A stretch of DNA of 60,000 bases from Chrysomallon squamiferum. Its lineage: Eukaryota; Mollusca; Gastropoda; Neomphalida; Peltospiridae. Each line of letters begins with the position of its first letter. The stretch's first letter is position 1. A program made the translations under genes and the position numbers. This document shows positions 26,801 through 41,100 of the stretch, one piece after another. The stretch spans positions 16,665,310-16,725,309 of the forward strand of contig CM022673.1 of NCBI GenBank assembly GCA_012295275.1, given 5' to 3'. The notes below the pieces were generated by a model. That model was given only the letters and a program-made list of their open reading frames with translations, ran no database searches and was not told where the DNA came from.

Positions 26801-28552
26801 CCAGAAGTATCTAGTGAAGACACATGTGGAACTGTGACAGGCCTGAAAGAAGGAAAGGAGTATGATTTCCGTGTTATTGCCAAAAACCGAGCTGGACCAT
26901 CAGATGCCAGTGAATGTACCACTTCCCCAGTGCTCAGAGCTAGAAAAGGTGTGCACTGTTTCTGCTTAAATTTTTATATTAATTTACTGTACTATTGTTT
27001 TACAGTTAAATATTGAAAGGCACATATTTTTTTTTTCTATTTTGTTTATAATCAGTGATTAAACTTATTGCTTCATATTATTAACAATTTTATTAACATT
27101 ATTTTACAGTTAAACCCCGAATTGACAGGCAGACATTTCCCAAAAATATTAAAATCAAAGCTGGTCAGGAACTTAGTTTGCCTGTGGACTTTATTGGAGA
27201 GCCAAGTCCAAAAGCTGTTTGGACATTAAAACCACTGGTATGTAATATTTCATTTATTTCATTTTATTGTGTCATTGTCAAACTCTGTGGCTTTTAGTAA
27301 TTAGAGAGTGACTAAGAATGAATGAGTGAGTTAGTGAATGAGTATGTATGTGTAACATAGTGAGCCATGAGTTATTGTATTTGGTGTTTATGTGTGTACT
27401 ATGTGTTTGTATATGTGTTGTTTTGTGCACCTTTAGTTATTTCATATTATTAAGGAGAAAACTATTATGACAGGAAGAAAAAAACCCATCTGAAACTAAC
27501 TGAAACATGAGTAGAAATATACAACATAGTAATCATAAAGAATTATTCATTGGCATCTAACCATAACTGAGTTTAGACATTTATGTTGTTGTTGTTTTTT
27601 TAAATTTCTGTACAGTTTTCCTCAATTTTAATTTGTCTGTTTTTTGTATTATTTTGGTAAGCATGTATATCAATGAGATTTTTAGTGAATAGATTAATAT
27701 AGAAATACATATTGTTAACATTTTATATTTTGTGTTAGCACCTACATTTTAATGCCATGTTTATTATGTTGATTGCAGTACACTAATGTTTTTTTCATTA
27801 TTATTATTATTATTTTTTTTTTTTGTTAATCCGAAAATGACAACAACAACAACAACAAAAACCCCACACACACATCAAAAATACTATAAATAATATAAAA
27901 ACACATACAAAAAAACAACAATCCAGAAATAAAATAATAATAAAAAAAAAAAAAAAAAAATAAACAGATACAGATTTTTAAAAATAGCAATGAAGGAACA
28001 TCTACTTTTCTAAACTGGCATTAAGATGAAGGTTTGTTTAAATTATTATTTTTCTAACATTGAATGTGAGTAGATAGTTAATATTTGTTTTTTCAGATTG
28101 TTGGTGCTAAAGCTGGAGTAAGTGATTCCCATTATCTCCTTTAGATTCTTTACATAGCATCCACCATTGCCTCCCATTCATAAATTCCCTGATCAGAGTT
28201 TTCATATATTTCATAATCCATCTGTTATAATCATTGATAAAATCAGACAGTTTATTTAATTTCCCCAAATTTTAAATGACCATTTCAAAATTTGATTTAT
28301 CATACAATATTGATGTCATTTTGAGACCACATAAAATATAAACTTTCATTGCTTATATAAATGTCTTGGGGTATTTTGATCTTAAGTCCTACTTGTCACA
28401 GGAATATTCTTTTTATCTTAAAAATCATTCTTCTTTTGATGCATTTCAGTTTACAAATTTATAATAACAATTCACCCTTCTACAGTTTTGTCTAGGAAAT
28501 ATGTAATATTTATGTTAATTCTATTTTTTTTCAACATTAATCATGTTATACA

Positions 28553-28597
<45 letters not shown>

Positions 28598-31500
28598 TAC
28601 TCTGGCCTCTGAATATGAATTTACAACAAAAGTGGAATGTGATTTGAAATAAAATTAAAATTTAGTATCTTCAACTTAAGTAAATATATAGACTGAGTTA
28701 AATATAAAACATATCAGTATGGAAAATAAAGTACTCTTGGTAACAATTTTTGTTACTTTTTTAATTAATTAATTAATTTTTTATATTATTTTTAAACACT
28801 TACTTTAAAAGAATATTAATATGTTTTTGTTTATGTTAATATTAAGATGTTAGTCTAGTATTTTAATAATTGTAACCCAGTTATGTGCAACAATTGTTTA
28901 GTAACTTTTAACATTTTATAAATTGTTATTTTTGTTGGACCATTTTAGAAAGGCGAAGATATTGAAATAACATCCTCTGACAGAACAACCATCAAGACAG
29001 AACCAAAGAAATCCACCCTGACTATCCCCAAACCAGTTCGCAAAGATACTGGTGAATACACAATCACCATTGCTAACAAGCATGGAGAAGATTCTGATGT
29101 CATAGATGTTGTTATTCTAGGTAAATAACTCTAGCTGAGTTCCGACACTCAGATTAACAGTAGTGAAAGAAAATGTGTTAACACAATAAATATGTTTATT
29201 CTTTATTCTGGCTTAAATCAGTGACAGGTTAAATGAACTTTTGTACACATTAAATAATTTCAGCTATGTGATATTAAAACTGGAAAGAGTAATTACAGAT
29301 CTACTGATTTGAACAATACTTGTTTATTTTTCAGGACCACCTCTCAGCCCAGTTGGACCTCTTGAAGTGAAGGACATTTGTAAGGACAGTGCTACTTTGA
29401 AGTGGAAAGCACCAGAGGATGATGGAGGAAATGACATAACGTAAGTCAGCCTCTATCATTTATTAAAGATTTGTTAAATACTGTGTCATAGTGCTGAATT
29501 AAATTATCTTTCTCCTTATTTCTAAATTTCTGAATGGGAGCATAGGTCATCAAACATGTTCCCTAACATTCAAATTTTAACTAATTATCTATAGTTCTTT
29601 GTACACCCATTACTTGCTTTCTCTCAAATTGTGTCATCAGGCTGTGTTTATGGATTACATTCATTATTTGATTTATAATCAATCACAGTTATCTGTTAAT
29701 GGGTGGATTTATGGTGAGAAACATTTTGTTACCAGTATTTAGATATGTTTTTTATATTAATTTTTTACTTTCACAACTGATATTAATAGTAATTACTTTC
29801 AGTAAAACAGTGTTGTCTTACATTGGTAATTCATAGCTCAAATATGTTAAAAATGAAAAGTTCTAAGATAGAATGATTAGATATCCATTTCGATTAATAA
29901 CCTTGTTTTTGTAGTGGATATCGTGTTGAGAAATATGACATGAAGAAAGGCCGATGGGAGAAGGTTGCTGATGTTGATGGACACAAATGTGTTGTCCCTA
30001 AACTTACAGAGGGTAATGAGTACAAGTTCAGAGTTATTGCAGAAAATAAGAATGGTGAGAGTGAGCCTTTGGAGACAGAGAAACCTATAACAGCCAAGAA
30101 TCCATTTGGTAAGAAATGTTTCTTTTATTACAATTTTTTTGCTTTCCTTTTTTCACATTATATACATCTAAAAACTAAATGATATATTAACAATTTAAAA
30201 AACTGGAAGTATGATTTAGCTTGGTCACTTAGCCCATTGATGTACGTTTTTGGTAAAGTTGGAATTACAGAAGATCCATTTGTAAAACTTCAAAGAAAAG
30301 TCATTTAGATTTGGCAAGATTTTTAATATAATTGTTTTTCTTTACACAAGAAATAGAGTAAAGTATGTTTTTGTTCAAGCATATTCATTACACTTACTAT
30401 CTTCTTGACACACAACAGAAGTTCTTTCCTGTTTCAAAACTGATCTGTCTTCTGTCTCTGTATACTTGAGTTCAATATACTTTACAGAGAATAGTTCTGA
30501 ATGTGTCAACTAATTCTTCTTAAAACATTTTATCAGATGAAGCCACACCACCAAGCCAGCCTGAGATTACAGATACTGACAGAACCTTTATTGAATTCAA
30601 ATGGGAACCACCAGAAGATGATGGTGGATCACCTGTCACCAGCTATGACATTGAAAGAAAAGACACTAAGACCAACCGCTGGGTTAAAGTCAATAAGCTT
30701 CCTGTAACGGTGAGTGGTACATTCATTGTTCTTACATTTAATATTACGTTCTAGTAATAATTAATTACATGCCCAATCAACTATAGAATTCAATCAGCAG
30801 TTTACATTACAGAAATTATGCATCTTGAATCTAAAAAACAAAGCTTGGTTTTATGAATATATTTCAATTTGTGGATAGATATAGCATAATAACATTTTTT
30901 TAAACTTTACAGGGATTGAAATACAAAGATGAAAAAGTGAAGGAAGGAAATGAATATCAGTACAGAATCATTGCTAACAATGAAGCTGGACCATCTGATC
31001 CCAGTCTTCCGTCTAAAACATCTATTGCTAAACCAATGAAAGGTAACAATAGAAAAGAGATTTTTGATGCAATGGAGCAAAATCATAAATACAAAAAAAA
31101 ATCCTATAAAATATATTGTACAATGAACATTTGATTTACATTTTAGTAAAGACATAACAATTGTTCAAGCATTTAAAATAAATTCAATTACTGTTCTGTG
31201 AGTTTTATTTTATTAATAAAATTTTCACCCTTTTATATTGCTTTGCTTTAAAAGAAAATTCACAATATTTATAAAATATTGTTTCAGAGGCACCTAAAGT
31301 AAACCTGGACAATTTGTTTGGTGCCAAGGAGATCCGAGTGAGAGCTGGAGAACCTCTTAATATTGAACTAGGAATCTGTGGAGCTCCAGAACCAACTGTT
31401 GAATGGACCAAGAATGGCAAACCAGTTGGAAACAGAGTATGTTATCGTCATCAGAAAATATCTGATTTACTTTCTTTCTTTCTTTTTTGTTGTTGTTGTT

Positions 31501-34500
31501 GTTTGACAGTCACAGGTGTGCTTCTGTTCACTTGATCACAGTTAATTGGGGAAAGAGAGCATAATTTTCTATGAATTAACAGCTTAATATATAATTTCAT
31601 TTATTTGTAAAAATACATATAATAATACATAGATCTGTTTCTATATACCTTTCATGCCTCTGTCTCTGTCTTTGTCACTCATTTGCACATTTATGTACCT
31701 ATTTGATGTTGTACTTACAGCTATTTGTGACTCTACACTGTTTCTTCCTCCTCTCTCTCTCTCTCTCTGTCTCTCTGTGTTTCTGTCTCTCTCACTCACT
31801 TACTCATTCTCAGTCTCTGACACAAATATGTACTATATTTATTTGATTTATACTTGCAGCCAGTAATGACTAATGGAGAAACCCAGGCTAAACTTCATAT
31901 TCCCAGATCTGAACGAGGTGACACAGGAAAATACACAATCAAAGTAACAAATCAACATGGAGAAGACACAGCAGATATCAAGGTGGTGGTATTAGGTGAG
32001 TGTTATACTGGCTTTAAGATTACTTCATACTTTTATGATCAACATTCCTTTTGAATGAAGAATGAACAAGTCACTGAAAATTATTTGGAAAATAGATCTA
32101 AAAATTAGATGAAAGGTCAAATTAAAAAAAGTGGGTTGGAAGTCATAATCAATACTTGTTACAGTTTCATAACATTATTTTTATTTTTGTTTTGTGCAGA
32201 CAAACCAGCAGCTCCAGAAGGGCCTCTACAAGTATCAGATGTGACTGCAGAGACTGCTAAAATTTCATGGAAAGAACCAGAAGATAATGGAGGAGCAGAG
32301 ATCACAGGTATGAAACATTATCCTGCTTCACTAAGCAGACATTTTTTAAAACTTTAATTCACTTGTGTGATTTCCTTTTTATTTGTTGAGGATGGAATAA
32401 TATAATTAATTCATTTGTTTTATTTTGTAGGCTATGTTGTTGAAAAATGTGAGGAAGGTTCCACATTCTGGGAAAAGGTACCAGGAATGCCCACAGGAAC
32501 ATCACATACTGTGAAGGGACTTCAGAATGGCAAGACTTACCAATTCCGTGTCAAGGCAGAAAATATTTATGGAGTTGGTGAACCATTAGTTGGCAACAAA
32601 GTGCTGGCCAAAAATCCATTTGGTAAGTTTTTAATTTTTTCAGGAAACCAATTAATCTATTCATTGTAAACAATAAGGGCCATCATTTATAAATAGTATA
32701 ATATGTCATATGTAATATTTGATCTTTGGATGGAATCCAGCTTATAATGTTGCAGTTCTTTGTGATAAAAATACTCCTTATTTTCTTCTAGATCCACCAG
32801 ATGCTCCAAGAGATCTTGAGATTGACAAATTTGATCGTTTCTCATGCTCTCTGCAGTGGAAACCACCAACATCAGATGGAGGAAACCCAATCAAAGGTTA
32901 GTTAACAACACTACCAGCTCATCATAAAATACAGGCAATCTATAATATTTTACATTACATTGGTCTTTGTCTTAAATCTCCTTCCTTGTGAATCCATTAC
33001 TTTTCATTATCCCTTAACAACATAATTGTTTTCATAATCACCTATTTATCTGATTCTTTCTTCATGATTTCAACAACAAAAAATTAAGAAATAAAGAAAT
33101 AAAACTTACAAAAGACATTAAAATTTTATGTAGTTAAGACTGAAATATTTGAAATAAAATTGAATATTTCTCCTAGGATACCTGGTTGAAAAGCGTGAGA
33201 GAGGGAAGGACTGGGTGAAAGCAAGTATTTATCCAGTTCCAGAAACCAGCTTCACTGTCCTCAACTTGGTGGAAGGATCCCAGGTTGAATTCAGAGTGTC
33301 TGCTATCAATGAAGCAGGTCCAGGCAAGCCAAGCAAGATCACCCCATCTCACACTGTCAGAGATCCCATCTGTAAGTACAATATCAACTAAAAATAATGT
33401 CTTGATATGTTAACCTTAAAAACGGAATATTTATTTCTCAGTGTAAAAATCATTCAATAAATTAATTTTAAACAATTAAATGTAAAAAGAACAAATATGT
33501 AATAGTTGGTTAGTATCTGTGTTGCAAACACTTAAAAATTTCTGAAGAGGAAACTAGTGTAAACACCATTTTTTAATCTTCTAGTCCCAGCTGGATCTCC
33601 TCCTCAACCAAATGTGGACAAAATCACAAAGAACTCTGTAGCTCTGTCATGGGACAAACCAAAGAATGATGGTGGATCCAAGATAACTGGTTATGTTGTT
33701 GAAAAGAAGAAGGCTGGAGATGACTGGATGGAATGTTTGACTTTACCAGCAAACCAGACATCAGGAACAGTGCCAAATCTGGTTCCTGGAGAGGAATATC
33801 AGTTCCGAGTAAGAGCAGTGAATGCTGCTGGTCCTGGTGAACCGAGCAGACCCACCACTTCCATCAAAGCTGAGGATCAGCCTGGTATGATTTGCTAAAT
33901 CTTTCTAACGATATTGTATTCTCATATTGACTAAACACATTAAAAAGATAGTTTCTGAGTTTAGACTTCATTTTATCAGATAAGATGGCTTATGACAAGA
34001 TTCATAATAGTTTTAATTAAAAAAGCAGTGAGCTCTTTTATTTAATGAAGATATAATTTTAAAATAAAAGATTTTAGACTTATATGGACTTTTTTAAAGT
34101 ATTTTTAGTTTAATTTTTTGTGATATTTTGTTTTAAAATTTTATTTATTTTCACAATCACTTACTTTCTGAACAGAGAAACCAAAAATGGATATATCTAA
34201 AGTCAAGGACATTACAGTGAAAGCTGGCCAGGAGTTCCAGATTGTGGTTCCCTTCACAGCCACACCCAAACCCAAAGCTACTTGGAACCTGGGAGATGAC
34301 ACTGTTGAGGAATCTGCAAGAATAACTGCCAAAGTAAAGTGTCAAACCTCATTCTAACAAAATATTACAAATCTCTAACAAATCAGGATATTTCAGGATA
34401 TTTTCATTTTTCTCTTATATTGAAAGTGTTACATCAATGTAAAATTTTGGCAGGATTGTTCAGTAATTTGTAAAACACTAAAACTGAAATAATAAAAATA

Positions 34501-36218
34501 GAAGGTTATTTTGGTGATGTAATAATTTCACTTAACTGTATTAAATATTATATACCATTATAAAAGAATAGTAATACTGAATTATTATTATTATTCTTCT
34601 ATATCTATTTCAGATTGATGACACCACTGCAATTCTGGCTGTTGCTAAAGCTAAACGTGAGGACAGTGGTCGCTACACTTTGACATTGAAGAATCCATCA
34701 GGACAGGAGACAGGAACTATTAATGTTAATGTCTTAGGTAAAAAGAGATTTCTTTTACTTCATGGCATTGTAGTACTTTATTAAGTTTGTTAATTGTTTC
34801 AGTATCATGCTACAGATCAATCAGAGAGCACTTATGTGAAATAGTGGTTCACATTAAATATAATGATATTTTAGTCTGCATTTAAAACATCCTTTGCTCC
34901 TGTTCACTTACAAAAGCCAAGGATTTAACCATAACAACATATGATAACTTTTAATATTAAAATCTAATGAGGTATAATTAAATGTATATTTATGAATTCA
35001 TTGTTTAGTTGTTGGTGTTTGTGGTTTATTTGGTGGTTTTTTTTAATGTTTTTATGTTTTTATTTTTAATATTTTAAATATAGTGAAAATATAAAGATAG
35101 CTTATTAATAACTTTGAAATTGCAGACAAACCCAGACCTCCAGGTGGACCCATCACAACATCAGACATGGATGGTGAGTCCATGACTCTTCACTGGAAAC
35201 CACCAGCAGATGATGGTGGAGAACCAGTAGGAAACTACATTGTGGAGAAGAAGAAGGCAGGAACTAACCGCTGGCAGAAAGTCAGCAGCTTTGTATCCAA
35301 ACCAACATGCACTGTACGCAACCTGGAACCAGGCACCAAATATGAATTCAGAATCATGGCTGAAAATGGTCAAGGAATCAGTGAACCTTTGGAAACTGAA
35401 GAAGCCATTTTATCAAAACTGCCATTTGGTATGCATTAGGTTTATTATTAAAAACTTTTGTTACCCAGTATTAGATTTAAGTTAATATTATTTTTATTAA
35501 GAAGCATGGTTTTTATTTTGGTAGATAGATGAAGAAATATTAGTTTTTAATGATTCATTAAACATTCATTATACAGATGCACCAGGAGCTCCAGGTTCTC
35601 CTAAGAGCATTGGCACAACAGAAGATTCTATCACACTAAGCTGGAATGCACCAAAACGTGATGGTGGTGCTCCCATCACAGGATATTTGATTGAGAAGAA
35701 AGAAAAAGGAGACAAAAAATGGACGAAGTAAGTGTGAAATCATTGCTTTCATGACCATGTTTAAAGACTATACTTTGAAAGATTTAATAATCTTCTGTTG
35801 GCTTTATCAGAAGCTTTGCTATGTGCTTTTCTCTCCTTTGATGCAGATCAGTAAGAGTTGCCCAGTATGGTATGGTAGTAGCAGGTTTCCTTCACATATT
35901 TTTAATATTTTCAAAGACCATATATCTTATAACTGCTGATACCAAAGTGTTGAAATGTGGCTGAACATATATATATGTACTGATGTTGCATTTTTCAGAG
36001 CTAATATTGGTGAGGTACCAGATACTGAATACACTGTAAAAGGGATTACTGGAGGGAAAGGAATACGAATTTCGTATCTGTGCAATCAATCAAGCAGGAC
36101 CAGGGGAATTCAGTGAAGTCTCAGATGTCATCAAACCAAAGCCACCACCAAGTAAGATCTTACAGAAATTGTACACTTTACATTTAACATTAGGCCTTCA
36201 TAATCATTAAACAGACAC

Positions 36219-36311
<93 letters not shown>

Positions 36312-37687
36312 TATATATATATATGTATGTATACATATATATACATATATATATACAGACAAACATACATACACGCATACATACAGGCACATACATTACT
36401 CAGTGAGACATTTATTTATTTATTTTTCTTTGATTCATTGCATTTATTGCTGTCATCTTTAAGTAATTTAATATATATATTCATGTTAATTATTCATCAT
36501 CTTTAGCGTTCTTTAATTTACATTTTTCCTCTTGTTTCCAGTGGCACCAAAGATCAGCCGTGACTTTATCAGTGGCCGTGACATTATTGCTAAAGCTGGA
36601 GAACCTTTCAAGATTTCCATTCCATATGCAGGCAATCCAGTTCCAACAGTGGTCTGGTCTCAGGTATTTTATTTTCAAAATAATTTTAACAATATATCAT
36701 AGTGATTTATCTGATAATATATTTTTGCTTTTTTTTAGTAAACAAGAATTTACATATAGACAGTAAAAAAAAAAAAAAAAATGGATTTAATGTACTAATA
36801 AGACGACAGAATCGATTCAGTCATGTTCATTTAATTATAAATGTGTCTAGATTTGTTCATGCACATGCTAGTTCTCTCCATTACACATGCTGTCTCTCAT
36901 TCAAAGATCAACATTCAGATATTCATTCTAATATTTTAGGGTGGATTAACTGTTCCTGAAACGGGAAGGGTTAAGTTTGAGAACACACCAACAAACATCA
37001 TTCTGCACAACAAGAAAGCAGAAAAAAGTGATGCTGGAAAATATTCTGTCCTGTTGACAAATGAAAAGGGTACAGATGGTGCCAGCGTAAATGTTGTGAT
37101 AGTTGGTAAGTTAAATTTGTATTACTATCTGTCTTTGATACTTTATTATTATTCTGTATAATATTCTGAATTAATCATTAACTAAAGTGGAATCATTGAT
37201 AATATATACACTGAAAAATAATATTTAACTGCCTTAAGTAGTAAAATATATAAGTGTTTTTATTTTTTTATACAGATGCTCCAAGCAAACCAGAAGGCCC
37301 TCTAGAAGTTAGTGATGTCACTCCTGATGGATGCTTTCTTAAATGGAATCCACCAAAGGTAAACTGCTTAAAACCCAATCAGTATCTGTTAGATAGTTTT
37401 TTCCTATAATGTAATATGTACATTATTTGAGTAACAATCCAAGAATTTTGGTTGAATAAAATATATGGATTGTATATATTGCATACATTTACCTAAACAG
37501 TTGACAGCAGAAGGCTGTGGGCTATCTGAGGCTGTAGGATCTACACTTTACTGTTTGAATAGTATCCAGCCCGTCAAGTGGTTTATAAAAGGCTTCTGTA
37601 TATGTTTTCATATACAATGGAAAGTTTAATAAATGTAGATCATGGAGTAGAAGCAGTGGGTTTCTGTTAAATTTTACAATTGAAAAC

Positions 37688-37718
<31 letters not shown>

Positions 37719-40700
37719 TATTTTTATATATCATGACCATTATATTAAAATGTATTGACACAATCACATATATGCAAATTCATCTATTTCAAACTATGAA
37801 TGGCTTCAGTTTGAGATTATTTTCTAACACACTGACTTGTTATCTGCTACAGGAGGATGGTGGAAGTCATGTTAGCAACTACATTGTAGAGAAACAAGAC
37901 TTACGTACAGGAAACTGGGAACCTGTGAGTAGGTTTATTCGTGGTACAAAATATGAAGTTATGGGACTGGTTGAAGGTCATGAATACAACTTCAGAGTTA
38001 TGGCAGAGAATGAATATGGAGTTAGTGAACCATTGGAGACTGTCCAGTCTGTAGCAGCACAATACCCATACAGTGAGGACATAATTCTTGTAACAAACAA
38101 AGAGTGAAAAGCTGTATTAGGCTGGAATTTATGAACTTCAGAAATTACCACCAATAACTTTTACTTCATCCTGTGTACAAAATATTTTTTTGTAAATAAT
38201 ATTATTAATAAAAAAGTTAAAAGTAATTACATAATATAAATAATTTATATATTTAACAAGTAATTTTAGTATTTCTTAATTTAATTTAACTCAGTCAGAT
38301 ATTATCTAATTATATATAACAACTAACATTTTTACATAATTAGTTTATTAAATTTTTTTTTTTTTCCCTAGCAATGCCTGATTCTCCAACAAATCCAGAC
38401 ATTTTGGACATTGATGAAAAGTCTGTTACATTGTCATGGGGCCGACCCAAGAATGATGGTGGGAAGAAGATTCAAGGATACATTATTGAATACAAAGAGC
38501 CAACCAGTAACAGGTGGAAGACTTTCAATGACGTGCCCATCAAAGAAACTACTGGCACAGGTATATCTATAGTGATGAATAAGTCTATATTGTCACTGGT
38601 GAGAAACTGAATCTAGATGTATAGAAAAACTGAAAAAAATTGTCAACAATTATTTTGGTAAAACAGTAATTAAAAAGCTTATGTTTTGTTAGAAAAACTG
38701 ACAGATTAATAGTTATGGCAGTTTGCCAGTGAATTTGTTACAAGTGATAATTATTATTAGAACTAGTTAATAATGACATTAAACTGTTAGGATTTACATA
38801 AATGAATAATATTTTATATTAAATATATAGCAGTAATTTTCTTCATAATTTAAACTAAAATGTTGTGTATTTTTACAGTGTCTGGTCTGAATAATGATAC
38901 AGAATACCAGTTTCGAATTAGAGCCAAGAATGTGGCAGGTCTGGGTAATCCAAGCATGGAAACTGACCCCATCCGGGTTAGAGCTAAATACAGTAAGTCC
39001 AAATATGACGTAAAAATATTCAGAAGCAATGTTTTATTATTTGACTTGCTAAAGTTATTTTGGACTAGTTTAATGTTGAAGAAAACTGAACATATGCACT
39101 TATACATATTTAAGAAGTTTTAAGGTAGCTATTTTATTTAAATGAGTCAACACACTAATTGAAATAATGACGTCTTTTTCAGTTGTAGAAATAACAAAAC
39201 AAATAATATGTAACTAGAAATGAATGAAGTCTTCTTTTTAAAAATTTGTTTGTCTGTTCCGATATTAATCATTTCATGATAACTAGATTAAATCAGAGTT
39301 AACAATCTGTATTTTTGTAAATCCTTATTGCTTGTTCTGCTTTTTACTGATTAAAGTTTAGAAAAGATATTACAAAACTTGTCGAAAATACATTTCATTT
39401 TGGTTTGATCTGTAATTGTAATGATGACATTCATTTAAAATTATGCTTATATTACCAAAAAGTATTAAATTAATTCAAATATTCATATATCACATTGTAT
39501 TTCAGCAAAGCCTTCAGTACCAGGAGTGCCATCTCCAGTCAGTATTGGTAAAACTTTTGTTGAGCTTAAGTGGGACAAACCAAGATCAGATGGAGGAACC
39601 AAAATTACAGGTAATTACTTTATTACCTAATGCTATTTTTGAATCCTTATTAAATGTATCATTGCAATGTATTTTCAACATTACAGTTGCAAATAATATC
39701 TAAAATCATAAAAATTCTTGAAGAAATACATTATATTTAACTATTCTACCATCCAAGATGTTAAATTTATCAATATGTTTGAAATGACAGGCTATATTGT
39801 TGAGAAGAAAGAAAAGGGTGCCACAATGTGGACAAAGGCCACAGACTACCCTGTCATTGACAACACCTACTTGGTACCCAACCTGTTAGAATTAGCAGAG
39901 TATGAATTTCGAGTTATCGCTGTCAATGCTGCTGGCAAAAGTGAGCCCAGTTTGGAGAGTGCACCAATAAAGGTCAAAGAGAAAGTTGGTAAGTAATCAT
40001 TTTAAGTGCAAAATGTTGTTTTTTTTAATTTCTTTTACATCTAGAACAAACCTTCTGTCTTAAAAAGATATTAATTTATTTAATTTTTTAATATATTTAT
40101 TAGATATATTATTCTAAATATCAGGTTTATTTATTTATTTATTTATTTCTGTTTAGTTGGAATGGCTCCAGATTTCATCAAGAAATTACAGAATACAAAG
40201 GCTGCATTAGGTGGAGAGGCAGTCTTCACAATACAGTTTTCAGGAAACCCTGATCCAGATGTTTACTGGTGAGTCATTATTTTTTGATGATGGTACTGCA
40301 ATAAATAAAATGTGACTGAAATAAACCAGCAAATGACATTGTATGTTGATGACTCTTACCTTAATGTACTTATGATTTCATTTAGTTCAAAGAATGCTAT
40401 ATCAGATGATATATTAATCTTATTAATTTTCCACCTATTTTGTTCATTGTTTATTATGCATGAATAATTATGTATTAAAGTTATTTTGGTTTTTTATTTG
40501 AGGTTTAAAAATGGTGTTGAAATGGGCTCAGCTGGTCGCAATCGCATCAAGAAAGATGAGAACATTGTTGTTCTCACAATCAATGACTTGTATGAGAAGG
40601 ATGCTGGAGAAATAATGTGTGAACTGGTGAACCCACTTGGTCGTGAATCATGCAAGTGCAAGCTTGAAGTCCAAGGTAAAATATTGAAATGCTTTCAGTT

Positions 40701-41030
40701 TTATTTTAGATATATCACATATAAATTATAAAAATAATTACTTAATCTTCCATTTCACTAGATAACAATATTTCTTTCCAAATAAGGCACATATAATGAT
40801 TGAATGTCATTAAATACAGATTCGGTTTTTTTTTCCCCCAGCTCCTCCAAAACTGGAGAAGGAACTGAAAGACCAGCAGGTACAGAAAGGTGATCAGTTC
40901 AAGATAAAGATCCCATTCAGTGGTACAGGTCCATTTGAGATCAAGGTGAAGAAGAATAACAAAGATCTTGTTGAAAATGACAGAATAAAGATTTCAGCAT
41001 TTGATGACTTTGTCACACTTATCATTAAAG

Positions 41031-41100
<70 letters not shown>

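Noticed and set aside
36131-36462. Several long open frames on both strands (Tyr-Ile repeats)
   Set aside because: They are translations of the (TA)n microsatellite, which has few stops in some frames.
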